Source: Gryganskiella cystojenkinii (lineage: Eukaryota; Mortierellomycota; Mortierellomycetes; Mortierellales; Mortierellaceae). Taken from it: a DNA stretch of 64,000 bases. This document shows positions 34,001 to 44,918 of the stretch, in pieces; the stretch's first letter is position 1, and the number at the start of each line of letters is the position of its first letter. A model generated the notes under the pieces. The model was given only the letters and a program-made list of their open reading frames with translations, was not told the origin of the DNA and did no database searches. The DNA is taken from the NCBI GenBank assembly GCA_015852425.1, contig JAAAIG010000043.1:1-64000 (forward strand), read 5' to 3'. The translations under genes were made by a program, and so were the position numbers.

Positions 34001-34930
34001 GAAGAGGAAAAGAACCAGTTGATAGCTCAGATGAAGGGCATGGAGGCTGCGTTTGAGGAGGAGAAGAGGATGCAATCGTCCCAGTTGCACAAGGATCTGG
34101 TACAACAGTTCCAGAACGATTCGAACGACAGGGAAACGCGGTTGCAGCAACAGTTGGATTCGATCCATCAACAGGAGATGGCGACGGTCCAACAGAATTT
34201 GTTGTCGAAACATGATCAACAAATCCGGGCTGTCCATCAAGAACTCTCGATCGCGCAGCAGGAGTTGGTCCAAAAGCATGAACAGCAAATGAAGGCTGCC
34301 CGTCAACAACACGAGGCCGCATTGGCCCAGGCCAATGCTCAGGTGGCACATCAGACAAAGTCACTGGAAGATCAACTCAAACAAAAGACCAAGGCGCTTG
34401 AGGAGAAATCCAGATCATTGGAGGACCAGCTGGAGAAGATTCAAGCCCAGGCGGAACAGGATCGATCCGAGAAGGAGACTGCGTTGAAGGACCGAACTTT
34501 CTTGGAGCGTAGGATGGCCGGTCATGATCGTCGCCATAAGGAACTCGAAGAGTCCCTGGAATCCCTTCAAGCCCAGATGGATCAATCCAAGGCCAAGTTT
34601 GGTCAGGATCTGCAAGAACTCGAGCGGTCCAAGAAGAATCTGGAGCGCAAGTTGGGTATGGCCCGCGAGGATGTTGAGGAGTTGAACAAGGTCCGGGACG
34701 AATTGGAGAGTGATCGGAATGAGCTCCGGAAAGAGCTTTCCAAGATGAAGAAGTCTGGTGGTGGTGGAAGCGGAGGAAGCAATGGCGGTGGAGGTGCTGG
34801 AAAGGCCGAAGCCGCTGCTTGGGAAGCCGAGAGAAAGGCGATGAAAGAGCAGATGACGAAGTTGGAGGATGAAGTTCAGATCATGCTTGAGAAGAATATG
34901 AACCTGACGATCGAGCTTAGTATGAAATAA
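28064..34930 (+). CDS. Large RS-rich, proline-rich and coiled-coil protein
   Basis: 2,211 residues from exons 28064-28165, 28295-31729 and 31832-34930 (both joins phase 0). Order of regions: a disordered N-terminus with Gln/Pro/Gly/Tyr-rich tracts (about 35-260); Ser/Thr-rich linker with a 10-N gap in the coding sequence (near residue 398); an Arg-Ser dipeptide domain (about 680-820, for example SRSRSRSPVRSSS); an LSRNASNTSQ short repeat (about 1140-1180); a Pro-Gly-rich hinge (about 1260); and an about 800-residue coiled coil (about 1350-2150) starting MLTRLNNRVAQLEKELEFAQ. A Gly-rich spacer and a last short helix end in MNLTIELSMK. No enzymatic domain is visible. It could be a cytoskeletal or polarity scaffold, or an RNA-processing scaffold because of the RS domain. 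Both ideas are inference. I recognise no named orthologue. Confidence 0.85.
29386..29395. other. Assembly gap, 10 N, within a coding exon
   Basis: Ten N inside exon 2 of the large coiled-coil gene. The frame is open on both sides with this spacing, but if the size is nominal the true frame through the gap is not guaranteed. Confidence 0.95.
31597..31725 (+). repeat. Short tandem repeat encoding LSRNASNTSQ units
   Basis: Four degenerate copies of a roughly 30-36 bp unit in the coding sequence. They give LSRNASNTSQ, LSRNASNTSQ, LSRNASNTSL and a final LSRKESTSS just before the splice donor. Codons differ between copies, so the repeat is maintained at protein level. Confidence 0.7.
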
Positions 34931-35004
34931 GAACAAAAGTATCTCTAATAATTTAAGATAGACAACAACCACCCCCAAAAAATCTCACCCCAGCATAGTA
35001 ATAA

Positions 35005-35017
35005 CCCCCCCCCCCCC
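35005..35017 (+). repeat. Poly-C tract of 13
   Basis: Thirteen consecutive C in the convergent spacer (34931-35163) between the coiled-coil gene and the Frizzled-like gene. The spacer has no other feature apart from A/T-rich 3' UTR-like sequence. Confidence 0.7.
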
Positions 35018-35163
35018 TCCAATGTCATTTTCAATAACTATAACTTATTTTTTTGAATCAAAAACTGGTTTCTAGGCACTTTGACAAGATCCATGTTTTT
35101 TTCCGCCTGCTTTCCTTTTATAAAAATATGTGTATATGTTTATCAATACAAACTTGCATACTC

Positions 35164-37514
35164 CTAAGGGATAACAAACTGTCCCGTCGACGGATCAGGA
35201 TCTCTGCTTTGAAACCCTCGCTTCCTCCAATCTCTCAGAACCACACGCCATTCTTGCACAAACGACGGTTTAAAACACGAAACAAAGATCCAGATGCCCG
35301 TGGTCGAGACCAAGAATTCAGAGGCCATCATCAACAGGTGATCGGGTACGTTGCCTTCTGCAAACTGGTTCGCACAGAATTCTTGGTCCCCACCGCCACT
35401 ACCCTCAGTAAAGAGACAAAGTTTCCAGGTCGATTTCCAAGTTTGGTCCAAAGGTTGGTTCAGGCCCTCGATCGCGTAAAACGACCAGTAGACAAGGACG
35501 GAGACGGAAAAGATGGCGGCTAGAGCGGCGGGGCGCCATTGGATCCTGATCGAGTGGATGACATGAGCGCGATGACGGACCTGGTTGGACGACCGCATGG
35601 TCGATCGAACGTGGATTGATGCCGTGAAAGGTAGGGAGGCGGGAACTACGGTCGCGTATGAGGTCAAGGGAAATCGCCGAGAATGACTAGAAGAGACAAT
35701 GGCGTCGGGACTTCCCAGGGTGACCCGCATGATACGAATAACGGTCATGAGGTGAAAGAAGAGTGAGGGGAGCATTAATATGCCTATGGGGAGAAAAAAG
35801 AGCCAATTCGAGGCTTCTTGAGTCACCATGCACCTTTTGTAGACCAATGAAAAATAAAGGATGTGATGAATTTCAAATTTAGGCCCTTCCGAAGCAAAGC
35901 TGGTCAAACAGTATCTTACATATTCGAGTTATTCCATGCGGTCGATCTGGTAGCGATAGCAATGCTTGTCAAGACTGCAGGGAGACCCCACCCAAGAGAA
36001 TGAGTGATCCAAGTTCTGTCCCCTAACCAATACGAGTTCCAGGCCACCCGAAGATGCCAGTTTATCATAATCATGGATAGCCAGACTGAGGTCGCCATCG
36101 ATCCAAAGATCACCCATGCACCCTGGGCGGCACAGAAGGAATTGTTTGTGAAATTTGCAGTGACAATTGGGATACCCTCGGGATCTGGTTGGTAGTTCGG
36201 ACCAACACATTGGATCCGTTTTGGGTTGCCGTGGGAGAGGACCACGGCGGTGTTGAAGACAAAAGAAGCGATGGCGACAAAGAGGATGAGGTTCTGAGGG
36301 CGTTGAAGTTTCTCCGGTAGGACAAAGTGAGAGACGATGAGGACCAAGGCTAAAAGCGCAGAGATGCCCTTGAAGATGTCCATAATCATAAACCCCTGGC
36401 GGAGACGATTCTGGGGGTAGTAGCCGTCGGATTGGGGGCAGGGGAGACAACATCCACAGTTGCAGTTGGTGTTGTCGCCGTTGAGGAGACCGCTTGAGGT
36501 ACGAAAGATTGGATCATCGACAAATGCAGGGGGCAACTTGGAAAGGGTCGAGAACAGGTTTTGTTGTTGCTTTTGAGTGTGCCATATTAACGGCAGCCAA
36601 AGAGACCAAAAAGACCAAAAAGAAAAAAAAAAATTGATCGAACACAGAACAAAAGCGTATTCTTGATTTAGCAGTAATTCAAAAGAATATTCATAGAACA
36701 AAGAGGTCCCGAACTGGCAACAAAAAGCTTTCTTTTTTTACATGGAAGAGCGTTACAAGACGCGTCGGGTTCAAGCGCGAGGGGACCGCCAGGATAATTT
36801 TGTGTGCCTAGAACCGGGGCTGAGCAATCTGGGAGGATGGCCTTGTTCTTCGAGGGGGGAAGGAGACCTCGCTGTTGAAGGTATAATATGTCTGCCTGGC
36901 AGGTCTTGGCGACTGCTTGACAAAGAGTTTCACAAGCGAACTACAGGTTGTAACTGTCATCTGTCGATAGATTTTTTTTAAAAAACTCGGTTAAGACTCT
37001 GATCATCCTCCATTTACAGAAGAGTTTCAAAGCAAAAGAAAACAAATGAAGTGTACTTTTTCCAACATTGGCGACCGTTTGGGGGAAAGCTGCCGAACAA
37101 ATAAAAGACAGGATGGTTGACCTGCAGGGGTCCTGAAGCGGTGAGATCAAAATCGAGCTCAACCCTGAAACGGCCTCCACTGTGGACACATTTGTTGTTC
37201 CCTCGGGAAGCCAGACATTGTAATCGACGAAGCCTTTGCAAGCCTCGCCGGTGTAAGGAACGACTAGTGATAGAATAAAGTGTAAGCTGTGAGTGGTTAG
37301 AAACAGACGATCCGTTGAGAGTTTCAAGGCACAGACGAGAGTAAGAAGACTTCGGCGACACATTTAAGACAAAAATGGCCTCTCTGTGTGAATGAACCTT
37401 GTCCAAGGACCGTTATTCCAGCCGTTGTGGGTTGAATTTTTGAGAAAGAGAGGCTGAGATCCGTCGATGTCCTTGAGGTACACTGGTAGGAGTGTCTCAT
37501 TTGCTTCAACATTT
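35164..37514 (-). CDS. Frizzled/Smoothened-like seven-transmembrane receptor (gene model incomplete)
   Basis: Exons read on the minus strand: 37514-37398, 37286-37067, 36940 to about 36742, about 36569-35920, and 35833-35164. The extracellular part is a Frizzled-type cysteine-rich domain: TGEACKGFVDYNVWLPEG, DPCRSTILSFICSAAFPQ, FACETLCQAVAKTCQAD, then PDCSAP. After CNCGCCLPCPQSDGYYP comes the membrane domain. Its helices include GISALLALVLIVSHFVLP, NLILFVAIASFVFNTAVV and WLFFLPIGILMLPSLFFHL, with a short cytosolic tail. Fungal Frizzled-like receptors with this layout are known in early-diverging fungi, and ligands are unknown. Two problems remain. The signal-peptide exon upstream of 37514 is not identified, and the junction between the third and fourth exons is out of phase by one base with every GT-AG pair I tried. 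Confidence 0.75.
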
Positions 37515-38061
37515 CTGTGTGAAGGTGACAAGAGTAAGTATTTGGAAAGAAGAAAAAAAGGAAAGATTGAAGAGTTCGAAAGTAAGAGAGGGTGGTGGAC
37601 GACCGTCTTTCGTCTGGCTGAAAGGAGAGTTCAACAGTGGCTGTGAGACAAGTAATAAGGACGAAAGAGCGAAAAGAATATGTGGAGGAGAGTAGAGAGA
37701 CCTTAAAACAGAAGAAGTAGGGGTTCGGTGAACTGTTGGAAGGATCACGATCGAGTAAGAAAGTAAAAAAGAAAAAAGCACATATCAGCTGGAGGCTGGC
37801 CTCAGCTTACCTCCATTGACAAAATTGATCATCTTCCCCTTCGGGTGCTCTTGTAGATACCAAGTGGTACCACTAACAATATCCTATTTTTTTCTCTCTC
37901 GCGATCTCTCCTCCACTCTTTCGCTCTTTCATTTCATCCAACAAAAAAAAAACGGCAGAAGCACATTCAACGAGCAAGAAACGTCCTTTAATACTGTTTT
38001 TGTTTTGTTTTCGTAGGATACGTCGATTATATTATGACAAGGAGAAATGTGGTCAATATAT

Positions 38062-40417
38062 CTACGGGATGATGGCTTGAGGGGCACCAGGCGAGCCCAG
38101 ATCAACAGTACCGAAGCCGGGTCCACCTTGAGGACTACTCAAGCGTTTGTAACTGTCGTCTGCAGTGGAGGTGGTCATCAACGAGTCCCGACCATAATCA
38201 TGGTACCCAGAACTGTTGTATGGGGTTACCTGGGGAGATCCAGCCGAGGATGTAAACATGGCTCCCGAGCCCTTCTCGTATGTCGGATCAGGAGTATCAG
38301 GGGCTGGGGCGACAGTGACGGGTGGTGGAGGTGGGTAATAGATCGTACCGATGGGTGCTGCGGAAGAGGAAGTTGGAGAAGGGTATCCTAAGCCGTAACT
38401 GTCTCCGTACATGCTATCGGTGTTGGCAGGTTCCGAGTCCAAGTACTCGGCGACATTGGGTTTTGTGTAGTGAGCGTCGGACATATGAGGAGAGGGTTGG
38501 GTGAACTGGTTCTGGTAATGCTGTTGGTTTTGGGGGTACTGTTGTTGTTGTTGTTGCGGCTGGAAGATCTTTGGGCTGTAATCATGCTGATGTTGCTGTT
38601 GCTGCAGTAATTGCTCCTGTCGCTGTTGAAATTGTTGTTGCTCCAGAAGTTGCTGTTGTTGCTGATCGAATTGCTGTTGATCATATTGCCGCTGAAGTTC
38701 CGCCGCATATACATCATTGACGGCGACGTTTGCAGCTATAGCTAGCGAGGGATCGCCAAAGTTGCCTCCTGCTCCTCCCCCTCCGTTGCCATAGGCACCA
38801 ACGGCGGGCTTGCCATTGTTGCTCGCTCCATGGCCATAGGCACCTACTCCTCCAACAGCTCCTCCTCCTCCTCCTCCGTCACCGTGATGGCTAGCTGATT
38901 GCATCCGCATCTCGCTTTCTTCCTGTTGAGGAACCTTTTGATGCCGTTGTCTCTTGCGACGGTTTCGTTCATAGATGGCCCAGGCACCAACGACCAAGAC
39001 TGCGACTGCGGCGGCACAAATTCCTCCAATAAGACCAGCGGACATGCCGCCTTTACCGCTGCCTCCTGATCCAGAAGTTCCATTACCACCACCACCATTG
39101 CCATTTCCTCCCGAGATCATGGCACTCGAGGGTGTGTACGAGAGTTGCCATTGCAGCTTTTGAAGATCCAGAAGTAACATGCATTCGGCGCCTGTGGGTA
39201 CACCGCCGTTTGTACTTGGGGTCGTGTAGAAGCCACCCCAGACCATGAACGTGTTATCTACTACTGTACAGGCGGCATTGCCTCGTCCTTTACCAGAATA
39301 AGGGACTGTGGTCCAGGTCCAGCTCTGAGTGTTCAAGATGTAGGCATTGGGATCTGCAGTTCCGGATCCTATCGGGAACCCTCCAAAGATCGCGACCAAC
39401 GATCCGTCAGCATCTACTCCACCACAAACAATAAAGAGATATATCAGTTGCCAAAAACACAAAAGTTTGTCCATTCGAGAATAAATAATAAAGAATATAT
39501 GGAAAAACTTGGAAAAACAGTAAAGCACTCACTGCTGGCCGCACAATGACTGTTCCGAGAGTAAGCGAAAGTGCCCGTGGTATTCTACAACAAAAAGAAA
39601 TAAAGTAGCGTCATCAGTTCCTCTGCGGTGCTCGGTTGAAAACATCAAAGTATCGCCATCGTTTTTTTTTTAAATAACTGATCTCATCCTTCATTTTCAT
39701 TACCTGAGTAGACCAACCACCTGTAAGAGGCCAATAAATCCAAAGATTGGGGCTATTACCACCACCAATCACCAACATGGCACCCAACTTTGATGCCCAG
39801 ACCGCACCATAAGTCGAAGGGTTCTGGGGACCAGTTGAGGTCGTCTCTGTTAGGGTTTTTGTCGCAGGATCATAAACATTAAATGCGTTTGAAAGAGTCG
39901 ATCCAGCGGGTCCACCATCGCCTCCGAGGATATAAATCTTGTTGGCAGAAGGGTTGGTCACGACCGAAAAGTCTCTTCTCGAGTTGTCTTGCAATACGAC
40001 GGAGCCTGTGGGGGGTGCGGACCAGGTCTTGGTCGCTATATCGTAGATGTTTAACCAAGAAGCTGCTACCTGACTTGCAGAAGCGGCCGTGTCTCGTCCA
40101 AATGTATAAAAAGTTGAATTGTCAGAAGAGTAACCTGCAGAGTGGAAACCGTTGTAGGGTCCGGCGGGTAAAGATGTCCAGGCTGGCGCGGCGGTGGTCC
40201 AGGGTTGGGACAGATCAAGGGACCAAAAGGTCTGAACGAGGTTATCGGCATAGGTTGCACCTCCTTGGATATAGAAGTTGTTCCCGACCCGAGCAAAGGC
40301 TGCTCCACCGACAGATTGGGGCTGTGATGGTTGAGAGAGTGTTTGATGGGCGAGAAGAGGGAAAATGACGGAGGTCAAGACCGCCGTCGTAGATCGGAAA
40401 TATGGGTGTCGCCGCAT
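38062..40417 (-). CDS. Kelch-repeat single-pass membrane protein
   Basis: 705 residues from exons 40417-39704, 39584-39533 and 39413-38062. A signal peptide (residues 1-28) is followed by a Kelch-type beta-propeller ectodomain with repeats such as KIYILGGDGGPAG, GAMLVIGGGN, SLVAIFGGFPIG and NTFMVWGGFY. A Gly/Ser/Asn stalk follows, then one transmembrane helix near residue 380 (GLIGGICAAAVAVLVVGAWA) with a basic stop-transfer RNRRKRQRH. The cytosolic tail is Gln-, Gly- and Pro-rich with a PPPPP run. The topology suggests a cell-surface or endomembrane protein whose propeller faces out. Similar proteins are numerous in Mortierella-type fungi, with no established role. Intron 2 ends in a tandem GAGTAG acceptor, allowing two products differing by one residue. 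Confidence 0.88.
38521..38700 (-). repeat. CAG/CAA-type repeats encoding poly-Gln
   Basis: Glutamine-coding trinucleotide arrays in the cytosolic tail of the Kelch protein, giving several Gln runs of 4-9 residues separated by Leu, Glu or His. The mixture of CAA and CAG limits slippage. Confidence 0.65.
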
Positions 40418-40710
40418 TTTAAATGCAAAGTGTCTTAGAGTTGCGTTGTGTGGGACAGAAAAGGTGTAGTTTGTGTACGAAATAAAAAAGTATGAGGCGT
40501 GTGTTAGGATAGACAGAGAAAAAAGGTCTCACGAACCGAAAAAAAGAAGGCAGTGAAAGGAGTGTTGCTGGATGGGCGTATGCTGGAGGAAAAAGAAGAT
40601 AAAGATACGAGACGTCGATGGTTGAACTGAAAAACAGGGGAGAAAAAAATGAAAAAAGAAAAAGGAGGGGAGAGAAGGCAAAAAACTGAGGGGAGAGGGA
40701 AGACAGAGGA

Positions 40711-40718
40711 TATATATA
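40711..40718. promoter_or_regulatory. TATA-like element for the Kelch gene
   Basis: TATATATA about 295 bp upstream of the Kelch ATG on the minus strand, in an A/G-rich (C/T-rich on the coding strand) region. It is the only clear TATA string in the 40418-41842 divergent spacer. Use as a core promoter is inferred. Confidence 0.3.
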
Positions 40719-41126
40719 GGTGGCTCTGTAGGTGGGAAACGTAGATCGAGCCTTTGCACTGCCTGCAAAAAAAAAAAGACCCCTCTATCTTTGTTGGTGG
40801 TTGATTTGCGTTCTTGGGAGTCTTCTCATCTGAGAAGAAAAGGTCTGGACCGAGGCTCTGAAATGTCTGTCATCTTCGCAGATCGAACAGGATATAACTA
40901 AGCCCTTCGCCCAGTCATCGAGGCGCGGAAATCCTTTTTCTCCCGAAATAGAACCACTGCCCCCACGGCTTGGACATAAAAAAAAAGATTATAACCACGC
41001 ATATGCTTTCTTGGGAGAGAGAACGAGAGACAAGTAACACTCTTGACTTGTCCGTAGGTTTTTTTTTCGGGGAGACATTCTTTGGTTTGCCACCTCCTAT
41101 CCTTTTTGTCCTGCACAATGCCAGAA

Positions 41127-41173
41127 AAGAAAAAAAAAAAGAAAAAAAAAAGGAAAAAAAAAAAGAAAAAAAT
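41127..41173 (+). repeat. Interrupted poly-A array (A-rich runs separated by G)
   Basis: About 47 bases of A runs broken by single or double G in the divergent spacer between the Kelch and WD40 genes. A low-complexity tract with no coding role. The rest of 40418-41842 shows only further A/T homopolymers and the candidate TATA. Confidence 0.7.
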
Positions 41174-41842
41174 CGGCCCGTGTCTCTCTTAGCCGCTTGA
41201 CAGCTCAAAAAAAAAAGGACAACCTGGGACTCCTCTTCGTTCCGAGGGGAAAAGTCCAAAGCGTTTGCCTGAATTGTTACCTCTTGTTGACGTTCTTTGT
41301 TGATATATCTAATTTGGTCGTCCAAGAAACACTACCGCCACAATTGTCCTTGTTCAGCCACTAGTCTATCGTCCATTGTCGTATTGGGCTATATAACAAG
41401 GAAAAAAAAAGAGCTCTTTTGGATTTAAACTTGGACATGAGGCATCAAGGCGTCCAGCGTAGGCTCTTTTTCCTTACAAAGAAAGTTGCCTCCGTGGAAC
41501 AATTCTCAAGACAACAGAGAGAAGATACGCACGGTGTCATGTAATGCTAGGTACGTGCCTTGCATAGTGAATATGAAATAGGTGAATGGAGTAGAGAGTC
41601 CATTCTCGGCGTAGCTGTGCACTTGGCATTGGACTTTGAAAACAAAAACATTCCAGCTGGTGGGACGGACAGACAGCACAGCAGATGGTACTGGACAACC
41701 TTGGGACCCTGTCTTCCCGAGTTTTTTGAAGGGCAGTCACATAAAACGTGCGATTAAAAAACGCGTTTGTGGTTACTCCTCTTCATCCATCCATTACTTC
41801 CTTCCACTCTTCATCATCATCGCCATAACCTCACATTTCAGG

Positions 41843-43975
41843 ATGGCTTCAACAAATCCGATCTCATACCAGATTCCTGTCGACCAGATTGACTTTTCGC
41901 CAAACATCTCGGACCAGGCCGAGAACTTTTTCCAGACAGATGCCGACATAGCTCGCATGCAAGCCCGTCAGGGAATGGTCAACTACGACAAAGGTCAAGC
42001 CATCAAGGTCTCGTCAAAGGTCCTGGATATGTGTCCCGGTCGCAAGATTCGGTCTGTAACAGCCTCTACTACAAGCAGCACTGTTCAGCAGGATCAAGGA
42101 GAGGATCTGGACGAGAGAATCGTTGCTGCCGAATTAGGACCATTGTCCTCAGGAACCTCTGCCACGTCAAATCAATCCACAGGAATAGCGGCAGTGGCGG
42201 CAGCGCCAGGCACTGGGCGGACGATTGTTGTGGACGACAAAGCTGTTCTGGGGGCGACCATGTTCTTGGCCGAGAGTGGACATGTCGCACGCAAGATCAA
42301 TCTCGAGGTAAATAGGCCAGAGATCGATTATGAGGTCCAAAAATGTGATTTATGGCAAAGAATCGGAGCACTAACCTTGTATAAGCGTAATGGTCTTTGA
42401 AATTAGACCGGAAAGACGATGCGTATCTTCCATGGACATACAGGGCCTGTTACTCGTGTAGCGGTGTATTATACCCAATCTGGAGAGGAACGACTCGTCA
42501 CTGGATCCTGGGACAAAACGATCAAAATTTGGGACACCAACACAAAGGAATGTCTCGCCACCTTGCGAGGCCACACGGATTTCGTCAAGGCGATTGTGGT
42601 CAGGACCTTGTTCGTGAACCAACCCGATGCGCAGGGCAAGGAGACTCAGGTCCGTCACCACGAGCTCTTTTCAGCCTCGTACGATGGAACAATCTTGCAC
42701 TGGGATCTCGAAAAATTCGAACCATTCCAGGGTGGCGCCGGTGGTCCCTGGAAGGGCCATGTCCGAGGAATCAATGACCTCTGTCTGACGATCGAAGACG
42801 ATTCTGAAAGGAAGGCTGATGCCGAGGGAGAGGATCATGGAAAGGAGTATTTATACTCTGCTGGAAGCGATGGCACGATTCGGAAATGGGATATCACAAG
42901 AGGGCAGGGTCGAGGAGGTCATTGTGCACATGTTTTTAATCATCATGCCACGACCGTCTACAGGGTCATTGTAGAGGCTGTTGAGATTTGGTCTGGTAAG
43001 GTTTTCATTATAAATGATATAGGACAAGAAGAACGGTCTGGACCTTTCCGCGAGAGTGCCTGCACAATGACGAACTTGCCGGAGGAAATATCCGGAGTAT
43101 TTTTTTTTCTGCTCAAAATCTTACCTCCTTTTTCTTGTTTTTTGTTTTAGCATCGGCTGACAAAACTGCACAGAGACTGGACTTGGAGGTAAAGGAGTAG
43201 AATGAAAAGAGGAGAGAGAAGAAGATTGCTCAGAAAAACCGTTGTTGGCCCTTTTCTTTTTTTTTTTTTTTTGCTGTGCGGGTCTAATTATACTTACTCG
43301 CGCGGTGTCTCACCCAAGGTATCGCTGACACTATGAACATCCTGCATTTTCTTTTACTTTTGGAAAAATTAGACAAAGAAGGTCGATACGACGTTGCTTC
43401 ACCCTGATTTTGTGAAATCCATTGCACTGGCTGGACCCTACGTCGTCACTGGAGGAAGACAGGAGACCATCCGTGTGTGGTCCGTTGCTGTAAGTGCTTC
43501 AATGCCCGAGATTGTATTTTTGACATTTTTATTTGAGCACAGCCACCAAGCATAAAGGATAAAAACAAAAATCGAGGTTATTTTATACTGATATTTTTTC
43601 CCTTCTTCTCTGTACCCAATGGATGTTATTTTTTAGACGGGAAAACTCATCAAGGAAATTACAGGGCATTTCGATGAGGTCTCGAGTATGGTCGCGATTG
43701 GAACGACCCTGTTCACCGGTTCTTTGGATAACACGGTCCGTCGGTGGTCGTTGAGGGAGCAGGACTTAATCATATCGCCACCAAAAGACATTGGCGAGAC
43801 ACCCGCCTCGGGCTCAACAAGTGCAGCTTTGGAGGGCGAGGTTGAGATGAACGAGGTGACAAACTCAAGCAAGAGTGCCGATGCTGCGACTGCAGTAACA
43901 AGCACTAGCATGATGACAGAGGAAGAAGAAAGGGAGCTTGCGGAGCTCATGGGAAGTGATTTTGAGGATGATTGA
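41843..43975 (+). CDS. WD40-repeat protein
   Basis: 515 residues from exons 41843-42307, 42407-42995, 43151-43188, 43373-43489 and 43637-43975. All joins keep frame. The third exon is only 38 nt. Residues 1-155 form an N-terminal extension (SDQAENFFQTDADIARMQ) before the propeller. WD repeats include RIFHGHTGPVTRVAVYY with LVTGSWDKTIKIWD, CLATLRGHTDFVKAI with LFSASYDGTILHWD, YLYSAGSDGTIRKWD, VVTGGRQETIRVW and LFTGSLDNTVRRW. That makes about seven blades. The C-terminus is acidic (EEERELAELMGSDFEDD). It is a generic scaffold, and I cannot assign a specific complex. The stop codon overlaps an AATAAA hexamer (43975-43980). A T-rich stretch inside intron 3 (43258-43272) precedes its acceptor. Confidence 0.88.
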
Positions 43976-44821
43976 ATAAATGATAACCCTGCACCACCTC
44001 CTTACATGCAAGGGTAAATAATTTTTTTTTTAAAAAAAAAAAAAAAAAAATAATCTCGTTACAAACACCGTGAGCTATATCTTTGTCGTTGTGGGCGCGA
44101 GAAAGATGAGTTCAGGGACTGGACTGAATTAGAAAATTTATGGGTTCGGTGCTAAGTGATGGAATTGGGATGTTGAGGTCAGCGCCTCTTTTGCTTTCCC
44201 AACAGGGGACGGTCTCCAACTCCACAAACCCCCTATGTTGGGACAGGGAAAGACAAAGAAAGTAGGTTTATTACGGGTAGACGGACGAGAAAATAGGGTG
44301 TGAGCAAAAACAAACCCGATTAAGACGCCAGTCGCACAAATCCAATGTGAACTTGATTTCGTGCATTAGCAAATCGGGCATGTTTGTGATTGTCACACAC
44401 GTTTCCTTGTTCGTCTCCTTGTCTGCCACTGTAATGTCATGTTATAGTTCACCCTTTCTTTTTGTGTGTGCATGAAAAGCTCAACCGGACAGGGTTTGTC
44501 GAGTGTCTACTGGTGAATGTGTGCAGATGGAGCGTATGTCCTGTCCAATCGAGTGCCAAAAAAACAAGGGAGTAATCTACAAAGAGATGGATGAAGACGC
44601 TGCTCTCTTCGTTTTCACCTCTGGCATTTTTTTTTTTCGATCAAATTATTTTCAATCGTGTTCGCTGTTTTCCGTCCGTCAGCCTTCTCTTTTTCTTCCT
44701 TTGCTCAGTTCAACTTACTAACAATCTTGTCGATTTTTCTTTGTTTCTACCTCCACTCATCCGGCTATTTTTCACGAGCTTTCTGATATTGCACACTCTT
44801 CGTCTCTCACTTAGCAAAAAA

Positions 44822-44918
44822 NNNNNNNNNNNNNNNNNNNNNNNNNNNNNNNNNNNNNNNNNNNNNNNNNNNNNNNNNNNNNNNNNNNNNNNNNNNNNNN
44901 NNNNNNNNNNNNNNNNNN
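44822..44918. other. Assembly gap, 97 N
   Basis: Unresolved bases following an A run. The size may be an estimate. Confidence 0.95.

Noticed and set aside
37324..37512. Plus-one frame starting MLKQMRHSY as the N-terminus of the Frizzled-like protein
   Set aside because: The overlapping frame (VEANETLLPVYLKDIDG) has better codon character and joins in phase to the CRD through a clean CTAAC...CACAG acceptor at 37287.
41127..41173. A/G-rich array as a CRISPR-like or telomeric repeat
   Set aside because: No spacers, no constant unit and no telomere motif. It is simple low-complexity DNA.
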